A DNA stretch of 64,000 bases from Rhizomucor pusillus (taxonomy: Eukaryota > Mucoromycota > Mucoromycetes > Mucorales > Lichtheimiaceae), in assembly GCA_900175165.2 (NCBI GenBank), contig FWWN02000530.1, positions 124,001 to 188,000 of the forward strand. The letters run 5' to 3'. The notes under the pieces are model-generated. The model saw nothing but the letters and a program-made list of their open reading frames with translations, made no database searches and was not told the DNA's origin. Shown here one piece after another: positions 12,568 to 23,474 of the stretch; positions within the stretch are counted from its first letter, which is position 1, and every line of letters starts with the position of its first letter. Made by a program: the position numbers and the translations under genes.

Positions 12568-14388
12568 TTACTGAGCACCGTGCATGGAAGGAGCACGGGA
12601 AGCGATGCGGGAAGAAGGACGTGAAGCGATACGGGACTCGTCAATTTCGAGGTTTGCGTTGCCGGTCTTACGAGCCAAGTCACGGACAATGTTCTCGATA
12701 GAACGGTTCTTGGTTTCGGGCAACATGATCCAAGTGAAGGCGAAGGAGACGATACCGACGCCGACGAAGATGCAGAAAGCGTAACCGGCGATTTCTTCAA
12801 AAATGATAGGGAAGACTTGACCAATGACAAAATTCATGGCCCAGTTCATGCACGTTGCAGCAGCACCGACGGAGGAGTTTGCGTAGGTGGGAGACAACTC
12901 GGAGGTAAGCATCTATCAGTGCGACGGTGATGTGTGAGCAAACATAAATATCTCTGATGTCATTCTAAATTTAATATACTACTAACCCATGGAATCGGAC
13001 CAATACCGATGGCGAATGAGGCGACGTACAAGAAGACGGACGCGATAAGCAAACCAGAAACGTTGAATCGGTAGCCGATAACCAACAGCACGGAAAAGAT
13101 GGTGCAGCCAGCCTCGGCGATGAGCAAAAGAGGACGACGACCCATGCGGTCAACGAGCAAGACAGAGGCAAGGGTGGCGACAAAGTTCATACCGGTGGTA
13201 GCGATAGCCAAGTACTGGGACATGCTGGAGTCAAAGGCAGAAGCGAATATGGTGGTCGAGTACAAGATGACAGCGTTCATACCAATCCATTGCTGGATAA
13301 AGTGGAGGGACAAGACGACAATGGTAACGCGTCGGACGAGGCTGTCCTTAAAGATACCGATCAAGGACAGGTTCTCGTGAATGTCTTCGCTTTCGGGGGT
13401 AGCGGTGGGTTCGAGAGCTTGGTCTTCGAGAGCAGGGGAAGGAGACTTTTTCATTTCAACGTCGCCGTCGTTCTTGCGGATGGTGGATGCAGCTGCAGCG
13501 GGACCGATTTGGTTCTCAACAATTTCGTACAACTCGCCGTCGATGCTAGCGTTCTTGCCGCGGAGCTTCTGAAGAGCGTAGCGAGCGTCTTCGATGCGGT
13601 TGACAGAAACGAGCCAGCGTGGAGAGTCGACGCAGGTGGTGATAAGGAAAGCCTGGAGGATGGCGGGGATACCGACAATGGCATAGTTGATACGCCAGAG
13701 AGGGACCTTGGAAGTGGGCAAACCAATGACGGATGCAAGCAAAATACCAATGACAATAAAGAACCTAAGTAAAAGGTGTTAAGTCAGGCAACAGAAATTG
13801 ACGTTGTACAGGATTAAGTAAGGGAAGAGAAACTTACTGGTGGAAAGTGCCCATAGCACCACGTGCACGAATGGTAGAAATTTCACCAATGTAAGTTGGG
13901 ATACAGAGGGAGCCAAGACCGCAAGAGAGACCAGCAATGAGACGGCCGACGATGAACATGCCTCCGTGGACGGAAGCGCCCATAAGGATAGCGCCAACGA
14001 TCCAGCCAAAGGTGTTTACAAAAATGGATTTTTTACGGCCGAGCTTTGTTTGGACAACACCGCCGGTGATGCCACCGACAAGACCACCGACACAAAAGGC
14101 AGAGACAGCAAAGCCCCTATAGTAATTTTAAAATCGACAAGGACGATCACTTAGTTTAAGCTTTTTCGCACAGCACCATCCCGTGATTTACCAGAGAGCA
14201 GTGTCCATGGGTAAGCAATCGGGAAAACTTGGGTTGGCAACGTGGGCACTCCCGTTGGGACAATTGTGTGTAATCTCGCCGGGAACGTTTGCAGATCCAA
14301 TAACCCATCCATTACAGAATGAGCCTAGCGCCGCTATCAGGACGCAGTAGACCATGTAGCCTGGCATCTTCAACTCGCGAGAATCCAT
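12568..14388 (-). CDS. MFS sugar transporter, 532 aa
   Basis: Twelve-helix plasma-membrane hexose transporter of the major facilitator superfamily. Four exons: 14388-14192, 14116-13838, 13764-12987, 12912-12568. Family signatures are present in order: QTKLGRKK loop after helix 2, GRLIAGLSCG in helix 4, DSPRWLV (PESPR position) after helix 6, QQWIGMNAVILYS in helix 7, DRMGRRP after helix 8, GPIPW in helix 10 and PETKNRS after helix 12. The central cytosolic loop is acidic and Ser/Pro-rich, and the C-terminal tail has SRIASR repeats that may be phosphorylated. The N-terminus is short, unlike nutrient-sensor homologues with long tails. Substrate cannot be told from sequence alone; glucose is the usual one. 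Confidence 0.88.
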
Positions 14389-14598
14389 GGTGGGTAAGGA
14401 GTTGTTGTTTGGAAGGAATAGAGAGAAGAAGAAGTGAAAAGGGAGAATGGAACCCAGGAATTTTTTTCAACGGCTTCATTTTTATTTGCAGATGAAAGCG
14501 GTTGGCCAGAAATGTGCGGGACGGCGCGGGACGTGACCCTTGCCTCTACGTCGGTTCTCAGATAATTTTCGTGACCCCCATTACACCCCCCGTTCCAG

Positions 14599-16809
14599 CT
14601 ACGTCCCAGATGAGCGTGGCGACGAACCAAGGGAAACTATTATAGTCAATATATAGCCATACAGGACGCCTACGCCGCAGTAGACACTCGTCAAAAGCAG
14701 CGGGAGGAACTCGAGTGTGCCCCCGCCCCAGATCCATTCGTGCAACACCCCAGTGTAAACCTGGAGCCCCGGCAATCCCGCCAAGTACACCATTTCAATG
14801 GGGTGCAAACCCATGAGCGGTCTATGAATTTTTCCACTTTTTCCTTGCGTGTCAGTGCGTTCCCGCCACCCGTCGTCTCCGATACAATTTTTTCCCAATT
14901 ACCTATTCAGACATTGCGCTAATCCCGAAATGACAACCAGCCACCACAACAGGGACACGCCAATCTTGATGGGTGTTTCTGATCAATCAATCAATCATTC
15001 CACCATCAGTCTTAAGTCTTAACTCTCTGCAAACATACGCAATCAACGTTTACCTGCTGAGTCAAAAAGCAGAGGGAACAGCGAGTAGATGCCTGCACTG
15101 CTCAGAATGGTAAACGCCCGAAAATGAAGCTTACTGCGGGTTGCCATCAAGCTACAAACGCAGATAAATTTAAGGTTTTAAACCACATGACGGGTGCCTC
15201 GCATCTTTGCTTTACTTACCTGTAAGGGATCAACACGATCAGGATGGCCTTTTCATGCACATGCCATCCAAACATGAACGATGCGAACCCACATAGCGTC
15301 ACCGACGATAGAAAATTTTCAAACGTCGGTTTCCGCCACAGTAATTGCAATACAGCCTAAAATAAAAAAATTATCAGCTCACCGTTCCCTCCTCGCTTTG
15401 TTGCTCCTCGCCGCTTTCAATTGGTGCCGTGCCGCGGCGAGGGGGTAGCAGGAAATTCTCGCTGTTCCTTTTTACGTTTACTTTTTACTTACAAATTGGG
15501 CAACCACAGTGAGGATGAGCGTATGGATTGCACGCACCTCGGGCAGCACAGCAAAGACCGTGTCACCAACGAAGCCTCGAGTCATTGAGCCCAACGCTGC
15601 TTCGTTCATCGACCATCCGAATTTCTTGGCCGCTAATGGAAAATTGAGGAGTTTCGTTAACTTTTTTTTTCTTTCGGAGCTACTTCCTCTGCTGGTAAAA
15701 CTCTTACCGTGGATCAAAAAGCGGTCCGCGCCGGCGTACAGCGCCCAAAAGTTAGGTGCCCAGTAGGCATGACATAATCCCCGAGTGAAAGGAAACAGCC
15801 GACCTATCAGCGCCGGCAACTGATGCAAAAAGGGTCCTAGCGACACCACAAATACTCCTGCAACCGATCCTCCCAAGATTAGAAAATTTTTAGGCGAAAA
15901 CGTCGGTGGCGCGCTCTCTTCCGAGACATTGATGAAACAGTGTGCCTTGAGCAGGTACACAAAATACGCAGGCGCCATGTATAGGAAAATATGCTTAAAG
16001 TTGAGCAGCGCTGCAAATAAAATCCCTGATATCAATCGGTTCCCCTGGAAATTGCTATTAGTTTTGGCATACATACACAGATATGAGTACATTGTCGTTT
16101 ACCCTCTTTGCCTCCACAAGGGAAAGTACTAATATGCCGTACAAAAACCCATTGTACTGGAAATGCATGTGGTCCACGATCAACAGCCCCGGGTGCAACA
16201 GGATCGAGCCTGCCACAAGATAGCGTACGTAATCACCAACTTTGCTGGCACCGAAATACTTTACATATCTGGTTATCTCTGTAAGTCAACATCATCATCA
16301 CCATCCTGTAAGGTATAGCCTTGTGCAACAACAACGACGTTCACCTAACGAGGGCCCACCACAGGACTAGATCGCTTGCAATCACTGTAAATCGCTGAAA
16401 AAGGATGGTTTCCGAACTTGCATATTCCAAATTATCCACCCGTAACATTTCTGCATCCGCGTACTGTCCAAACATGCTCCAGAATTTTTCGAACCATGCA
16501 AAGAACGGCGGATAATCAAGTGTCCATATGGATGTGTTCTATGCTTTCCATTGTTACTATCTTTTGTCTTTCCTAGCCATCTCTCCTTCTCAAACCTCTG
16601 TATACCACTTTCCAAGTGGCAGACTGTACGTGATTGCCAGCCAGTTGCGATGCACTTCAAAGTCAGTAGATCGGCTGGAACATTAATGTGGCAGATGCCC
16701 CTGCATGTAAGAACTCTGTTGCTGCTCACTCTACAAAAGGACGGGCTTACTAGGCTGGCACCAGGAGCACCTTGATGAGCGTGCTTGCAACGAGCAACTG
16801 CTCCATCAT
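14599..16809 (-). CDS. ALG8: ALG8 alpha-1,3-glucosyltransferase, 503 aa, ten exons
   Basis: Adds the second glucose from dolichyl-phosphate glucose to Glc1Man9GlcNAc2-PP-dolichol in the ER lumen. Exons: 16809-16751, 16674-16596, 16538-16350, 16276-16103, 16044-15708, 15632-15493, 15356-15220, 15151-15054, 14978-14903, 14821-14599. Conserved ALG6/ALG8 blocks include [60 protein letters not shown] and [26 protein letters not shown] separates ALG8 from ALG6. The ATG at 16809 is the first in frame after a stop. The exon 3/4 join (phase 0, acceptor ACAGAG) is the least certain boundary. Length matches the family. Mannose supply for the same oligosaccharide pathway is suggested by the GDP-mannose transporter at 37.5 kb. 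Confidence 0.93.
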
Positions 16810-17030
16810 CTCCAGGAAGAACCACGCGTGCACTCTAAGTCCGAAGAAGCAGACGATTTGGCATCCTCTTAACAACACGGGTCGTGATATTCAATTGTTT
16901 ATGTAACTTTATATCTTTTTCCAGAACAATCAAGAACAAATGAGGATGTTTACAGGATAATATGTATACAAACAATTTCATTCGGTTTTTTGTGTACACG
17001 TTGTGTGGGAGTGTTGTTTCCTTTTCTTCT

Positions 17031-18849
17031 TCAGAACTCTGCAAAGTATCTACGGTACGGATCAGCCTGCGCAATCCCGTACGGCATCTTTTCTTCTTGA
17101 TACTGATCAAAATTGCTTGCATCACCTTCGCCGCTCAGTTGGGGAACGTACGGTGGCGTCACTTTGCGAAGCAGTAACTTTTCAAAGTTAATGCTGTGGA
17201 ACCCTGTAAATCATCAAATTTAGTCTTCTTAATCAGATTGTCGATAAATAAAAGGCACCACCTTTTACTTACATGGATGCTCCATGACGTCGTGGAACCC
17301 GCGCTTCAAGTTGCCGTATCGGCTTGACAAGTCGGCAGTTAACAGATGTTGCAGGAGATCGACGACGGCGGGATCAAAGTGTGATGGATACGTGGGTTTG
17401 GATGTGAGGATCTTTTCGTACAGTCGAAATTGGCTGTCGTCGTAGAATGGTGGATAGCCCGCGAGCATTTCGTAAATCAAGATGCCTAGCGACCAATAAT
17501 CGACCGCCTTGCCGTATCCCTTGGACTGGATCACTTCGGGGGCTACAATAATGCGTCAAGTGTCAACCATAAAATCCCGTTTGTTGTCAAGTAAAAAGTC
17601 TTGTCTTACCTAGATAGTCCGGAGTACCACACAAGGTCCAGGTCACATCCGGCACTTTCTTTGCAAACCCAAAGTCTGTCAGCTTAATATTCCCGTTTGC
17701 ATCCAGCAGGATATTTTCTGGCTTGAGGTCTCGATACACGACATCGTGCCCGTGCAGATATCTGTCACAGTTGATTAATTCTTGCAAATTCAATAATTTT
17801 GTTGGCGGGAAACTCACATTAATGCAAGAAGCACTTCGGCCGCGTAGAACTTTGCAGTTTCATCGGGGAACCGCTTTGCTTTCCGCAGTACTGAAAATAG
17901 CTCGCCACCGGGTACGTAATCCATGACCATGTACAAGTTTGCATCGTCCTGGAACGTGCCCCACAGGTTTACAATAAATGGATGCGAGATATTCATCAGC
18001 ACGTTGCGCTCGTTCTTTGTGTGATTGACTTGCTTGAGCCGCACAACTTCGGTCTTCTTTAAAACTTTGATAGCGTAGTAGCGGTTATTGTGTTTGGATT
18101 GCGCCAGATGCACTCGCCCAAACGAGCCGGTGCCAAGCGTGCGAAGCAGTCGAAAATCAATCAGTCGCATTTGCGGCTGCTCCTCACTCGATTGTCGCCG
18201 ACGCTTAACTTGATTGTCCTTTGTGGTCGTCATCGTCGTCGTCGTCGTCGTCGCCGTTGATGGTGAGCTTGATAGCACGGGAGCATGCGTTGATGCTTCC
18301 ACTTCTTCCGCTGCATCGGCCGGTTCGCCGCTAACGGTTATGAACGGAAACTCTTGTGGGTGGTTCTCTTTTTGTTCTTGGTTGTCTTTCTGTTGCCGCC
18401 GCCGCTGCTCTTTTGTTGCTGCTGCGTGCGGTGAGCGCGGCGGTGATGGTGACATCGGGAATACTTCTGGTGCCAGTTCCTCTAGAGAGTAAAATAAACA
18501 ACGTTTGAATTCATTGTTTGTCAGCTGTTTCTTTCATTATCCTCTTTAACACTTACGGAACGTCGGATTGGTGAAAAAGGATGAATCTTCTCTCGTCTCT
18601 TGTGGAGTGTCTGTGTATATCGTGTCGGTCAATGCAAATATTCTCGCTGTTAGTCGATTGCTTACGTTGATTATCCACATCCGTCGAAGCTCTTGGCGTT
18701 GGCGGCATCTGCGAGTATACATCGAGACGGTTGTCATCCTGTTTACTACTGCTAGAGCCGCCGCTGGTGCTGTCGACGTCGGCATTGAGAGAAGCTTTTT
18801 GCGGTTTTGTACTACTAGTCTTGGCCTTGCTGATGATCTTGTTTAGCAT
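17031..18849 (-). CDS. cAMP-dependent protein kinase catalytic subunit, 498 aa
   Basis: Cytosolic/nuclear Ser/Thr kinase activated when cAMP releases the regulatory subunit. Six exons: 18849-18666, 18610-18557, 18481-17818, 17761-17610, 17542-17273, 17203-17031. Kinase motifs: [11 protein letters not shown] glycine loop, AIKVLKK lysine, YRDLKPEN catalytic loop, DFGFAKK, and activation loop [14 protein letters not shown] with the PDK1-type threonine. The C-terminal tail ends in YFAEF, the FxxF hydrophobic motif of AGC kinases. About 190 residues precede the kinase domain, rich in Gln, Thr and acidic residues, and include KRRRQSSEE, a basic RRxS site that could be autophosphorylated or act as a pseudosubstrate-like tether. 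Animal PKA lacks such an extension, whereas fungal PKA subunits often have one. Morphogenesis and sporulation control is the usual role in Mucorales. Confidence 0.93.
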
Positions 18850-19687
18850 AAGGTAAAAGAAGATAAAAAGGGAAAGCGGGAAAGACGACAATGGCTGTTG
18901 CTGCTGTCCATGTCATTCATACGCATTGACGAGCGGTTGTTTCAGATTTTGCTATTCTGAGGCTGGGCCATTCATAACCCCCACATATTTTTCCTCTCTC
19001 TCCTCCAATTGATTCATCACAGGACTCTCTTCCATGTTAGACCTAATGAACGGGCAAGATTCACCCATTTGTCTATAAGGGTCCTGTAAAAAGTTTAGGC
19101 TATGACTCAACTGTTTATCGGAAGACATGGAAACAAATTAATAATGATCATCCGTCTTTCAGGAAAGACGAATAAACAAAAAGATCATGAATTTCTGCTC
19201 GTAGTTTTATTACATGTCTTTTTCTTTCTTTAGTCCAATCTCCAGGGCTAATAATAGACGTAAAAGTAATCTTTACCGACAGTTTTCGAAAGAACAAAAG
19301 AGTTGTTGTCAGTTGCACACTCGCGTGCGCCGTATACGCGTGATTGGCAAGGTGCAGCCTGTCACCAACCATTTCAAGAAAGGATGCATGCGATGATTGA
19401 CAACTCCGTCCGCAGATTTGGGTGCACCGTGCAACATATTAGGAGAAAAGAGAAAGAGAGTATACTCGGCGGATGTTGTGGAGTAACAGTTTGCCGTGCT
19501 GCTTCTGCTGCCTACTATCGGTTACAGGCTTTCTTTTCTCTCCCCCACTCCCCCTTTCTCATATACACACATTCTACACATACACACACCCACGCACGCA
19601 CGCACGCAGAAAGTAGAACCTTGAGCTGCCTGTTGCAGCAGTTGCATACGAGCATATTTAATTTTTCCGTTTCGCATTCCACACATC
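18850..19687. other. Divergent promoter region, PKA / orphan gene
   Basis: About 840 bases between outward-reading start codons. It contains a TC-rich tract and a CACACA/CACGCACG simple repeat at 19563-19608 shortly before the orphan ATG. Frames found here are short and unsupported. Confidence 0.4.
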
Positions 19688-20389
19688 ATGACCACCAAAA
19701 GCAAACGATTCTCGCTACCCGTGTTCCGGAAACGCAAGGAGCCAGTGCAGGAAGAGAAACCAGTGTCGCCTACGGACCAGTTCAAGATTCGCAACACCAT
19801 CCGGCGATCGCTCTCAGCCATCTTGTATGCGCCGCCTCAACGTAGCAGCAACGACGAGGACAAGTCGTCGTCGGGCGCGGCGGCGAGTCTGGTGCCTGTG
19901 CTGGTCACCGCCGACGTCTCCGACAAGATCATTGCGGATTCGGCAGAGCGCAAGCCCGAGCCAATAAATGCTAACAACAAACAGCGTAAAGCGCCGCCAG
20001 TCGAATACGACAATACGCTCGACGTCGTCGTTGCCAATAAAGACGACCAACAACAAGAGCAGTTGACGCTTATTTGGCAAGGATACGGCTTTATCTGCAG
20101 TCGGCAAGAATTAGTGCCTAGCATGGACAAGGCAACCCTCATGAATTCGTACGAAAGCCAGGTCTGGTCCGAATACAGAGGTCTCGTTCACCCGCTCCAC
20201 TTGTTCGAGGACGCTGCTGACGAACGATGGTCGGCTCTCACCGTATCAGAGCTGCAAAAATATTTCAACAATTATGGATCGATGTTGCTCAAACTGCGCG
20301 ATGCTAGCATGCGCCGGCAGCAACAACAGTACATCACTATGGGCCCAGCTGCGAGCGAATGGATTATACCCCAACAAACTACTGTATAG
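19688..20389 (+). CDS. Orphan protein of 233 aa
   Basis: I do not recognise this protein. It is a single-exon frame with a basic N-terminus (FRKRK, IRRSLS) suggesting a nuclear or phosphorylated tail, an acidic/Ser-rich middle, and a C-terminal half of about 100 residues that looks folded: LTLIWQGYGFICSRQELVP, then YESQVWSEYRGLVHPLHLF and a helix around SELQKYFNNYGSMLLKLRDA. No transmembrane segment or signal peptide is seen. The ATG is preceded by CATTCCACACATC. An antisense frame of about 100 aa over the same bases is a codon-bias shadow. It may be lineage-specific in Mucoromycota; function unknown. Confidence 0.65.
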   Translation: MTTKSKRFSLPVFRKRKEPVQEEKPVSPTDQFKIRNTIRRSLSAILYAPPQRSSNDEDKSSSGAAASLVPVLVTADVSDKIIADSAERKPEPINANNKQRKAPPVEYDNTLDVVVANKDDQQQEQLTLIWQGYGFICSRQELVPSMDKATLMNSYESQVWSEYRGLVHPLHLFEDAADERWSALTVSELQKYFNNYGSMLLKLRDASMRRQQQQYITMGPAASEWIIPQQTTV

Positions 20390-20638
20390 ACCTTTTCCCC
20401 TTTCCTCTTTTCTATTCTTACTCATTTTTCACTTTTTACCTACCTACGTTATCTAAGGCTAAAGTAGTAGCTCCGATGTTTCTCCTTTTTTTCTAATTTT
20501 AAAATGATTATGGTACGATTTACATGGGTAAAAAAAATAGCAAGAGTATGCGATCTGCAAAATGTCAAAAAGAAATTGTCATTATCGGGTTGACAATGTG
20601 CTTTTTCTTGGATAATGCTTGGTATACAATGCAGAAAC

Positions 20639-23101
20639 TTATGCTACTTTGGCTGTATCATCCATGGATACGGATACAACGGGATGGTATTCTTCATGCA
20701 GATGGTGACTGTGATGGTGCGAATATTGTGAATGGTGAGGATTGTGTGCGTGATGAGCTGATGACGAAGAGGAGGAGGAGGAAGATGACGTGAGAGGAAG
20801 GGAGGAGGAGCGATCAAATAGCTTCCACAGCAATGGCGTCGACATCAATGTCAGGGAGGTGACAGCTAGGAGTAAATAATAGATTTCCCTGGATATAATG
20901 TTAAGATGCTTGGCACGGGATGCCAACACGAAAGCAAACTCGGAAATTTGCGCCAGAGCAATAGCCATGATGGATGATTTTCTGAGATCCAGTTTGAAGA
21001 ATGTCAAAACCCCCAACGTCGTCGTGTACTTGAATCCCACGACAGCTGCTGCTAACGTCACAAGAAGCAACGCTTCCGAGGCCAAAAACGATGGATATAT
21101 ATGCAAGCCAATAGATGCAAAGAACAAGCATGCAAACAGATCCCGGACTGGCTCAATGACTGCAAGCGATGCTTCAAAAAGATTCTTGCGTGAGCGCACA
21201 ATGACACCAGCAGCGAAACATCCAATTTCCATGCCAAGTCCAAGGTAGTCTGAAATCATCAGCATCACTAGACAAACTGCCATCGTTCCTAAAAGCATCA
21301 ATTCGTGGCTGTACTGCACAGCCTTGTTCGGGAAGAAGCGTTTCAAGAGACGTCGAAGTGATGGCATTGTTCGCACTATACCGAAACAAACAGCACCGAA
21401 AATAGTGAACGATACGCTGATCTTGAGGATAGCAATCATGACTTGTACTCCGGATTTCGAAAGCGCGGGCATGATCGCCTGTTGTGAAACAAGCTTATCT
21501 GAGGACAAACTTTCTCTTTTTTTAGGCTTGGACGATGATCGCCCACTTACCAGCATGAAACCCAAAAGCACGTCTTGCATGACTAGCAATCCATATAGAT
21601 GATCGAGATGATCCAGCCTGATGCATTTCACAACGACTGCTGTCGAGCTCAAGCTGATACACGCGCCGACGAATATAGCTTCCTTCATGGTTGCTCCCAC
21701 GATAGCTCCCATAATCACGAACAATAGAACTGTGACGATAAGGATCATAACAGCACCTCCTAAAGCCAACCGCCACATTGCTCGCAATCGTTCCATCGAG
21801 AATTCCAACCCGAGCACAAACACGATAAAGACAACGCCAAGTTGCGCAAGCGTTTCTGTCTGGATAAGTTCCTGCATAGCCACCCGACGTGTGTAAGTCA
21901 CTAAAATAAAACTTTCCACATGCCCATGATTTACCTTGATCAAATTATTTCCGGACGGTCCCATCGTGATACCAGCCAATATGTACCCAAAGAATGCTAA
22001 GAGCTATATAAGTCGCAGAGATATCAATTCAAGATCCCTGCCAGCCTTACATGGTAACCCTATCAAGGAGAAGATCCATCCAAATATGAACGAAGTGACG
22101 ATAATCAAAATGAAATCATGCAGCAATTGCATATCTATCTTGCATGTAAGCAAAACTTATACATTTTTGTTTTTTTCGAAATACTCATATACCTTCGTAA
22201 ATAACCGTGGTGTCTGAAGGTCTGGTCATGATATATTGATTGTTGTCCTGATCAATGAGGACAGCTCCTTCCTCTCCGTTATCTTGGGACCCATTCTCAT
22301 CATCTTCGCTCAGTTTAAGAACAGTCTCTATGGTTGCGCCGCGTCCGTTTGAAGGGAAGGCAAGATTGTGTTGCTGCATACCCTTCTCCAGCTGATCTGC
22401 GTTCTCTCTTATCTCTTTAAGCATTCCGTGGAGCATTTCCTTGACAGCTTCGCGGCTATCAGGCGCATCGCCGTCGGTGTGCACATGGTGTGGCGTATAC
22501 GTAGATGTAGGTTTTGCGTCATTCTGTGGATCCACAGCTTCTTTCTGCGCTGGTGCTAACTGTGTTAGTTTGCGTAGTTCATCAAAGGAATGCATCTGGA
22601 GGTGTTCGTGAGCCTCTTTGATAGCGAGTTGAAAGTCAAATGTGAGCTTGAGGGCCGGTGTTCTGAAATCATAGGCTGCGCCGTCCCCTCGCACCCGCTG
22701 ATGAACTGTGCGGTCGTAGATATCAATCATGCCAAAAACAAGAGTCTCGAACGCCGCAAAGTCGTTGAGCTTTACGTCTGCGAGTCGATAGAGCGTTGCA
22801 TCGTTTTCAGTATTCAGCGACTTTATACTTTGGTACAGCCGATCTCTTTCGAATTCGAGGGAATGTCGGTACTGCTGGCCCTGCTCCAAGATCTCATAGA
22901 TCTCTGCTGCGTCGGGTTGCGTCTAAGGAAGCAAAAAGAAAGAATTCGAAAAGTCGTCAGCGCAAGGGGGCTAAAGAGAAACTAAAGTTTTAGTTAGTTT
23001 TTTACCTGGGCCTGTGCAGTGATTCCACCTATGCCTAGAATGTAGAGTAGCAGCAAAGTACAACAAGTGAATAGGACCTGCAGCATGTGGGGAAGGGCCA
23101 T
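20639..23101 (-). CDS. TMCO3-like cation/proton antiporter (CPA2 family)
   Basis: Predicted K+/H+ or Na+/H+ exchanger of a secretory membrane. The first exon (23101 to about 23007) codes a signal peptide (FTCCTLLLLYILGIGGITAQAQ, split here). Exon 2 (about 22925-22193) is a luminal, charged, coiled-coil-like domain of about 240 residues. Then come exons 22134-22051, 21996-21935, 21871-21551 and 21478-20639 with the membrane domain: GYILAGITMGPSG, ETLAQLGVVF-LGLEFS, SSTAVVVK, QDVLLG, GLGMEIGCFAAGV and FFASIGLHI. The last two introns (63 and 72 nt) are multiples of three without stops, so a naive translation reads through them; removing them restores GPSGNNLIK-ELIQTETLAQLG and QDVLLGFML-AIMPALS. 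The tail is Ser/His-rich. The architecture, signal peptide plus coiled coil plus antiporter, matches animal TMCO3. Confidence 0.82.
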
Positions 23102-23474
23102 GAACAAATCTCAGTCAGGGTCGGCAGATCGCCACCACTTTGCGCTGTTTCGGGATTGAATTTTCTGGCAAGGTGGGTCTGGAACATAAAAAAGTTGCTG
23201 ATTTGCGGACGGGCTGGTCTAAAGTGGAAAAAAAGGGGGGAGAGAGTGGAAGCGTGTGCGTGTGTGTGTCGTTCTCACCCCCCCCCATTGCTTCTGCTGT
23301 AGCACATGCAAAATGTACTTGCCTCCCCCTTTTTTGCTAGCTGTAATTGGTGCTCCACCGATTGTCATGACCCATAAATAGGTTCACAGGAAAAAGTATA
23401 AAAGGACCCACAGATGGGTTTCTGCCATCTTTTTCTTTGCGGAAAGCCTCCCTTATACCCGGGTGTTTGTAGTC
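23102..23474. promoter_or_regulatory. Divergent promoter, antiporter / kinase, with TATA box at 23397-23403
   Basis: The region holds TATAAAA at 23397-23403, about 75 bases before the kinase ATG, and an inverted CCAAT (ATTGG) at 23346-23350. A C-rich run near 23278-23286 and a GTGTGTGTG stretch lie between. Assignment to the kinase follows from spacing and orientation. Confidence 0.55.
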
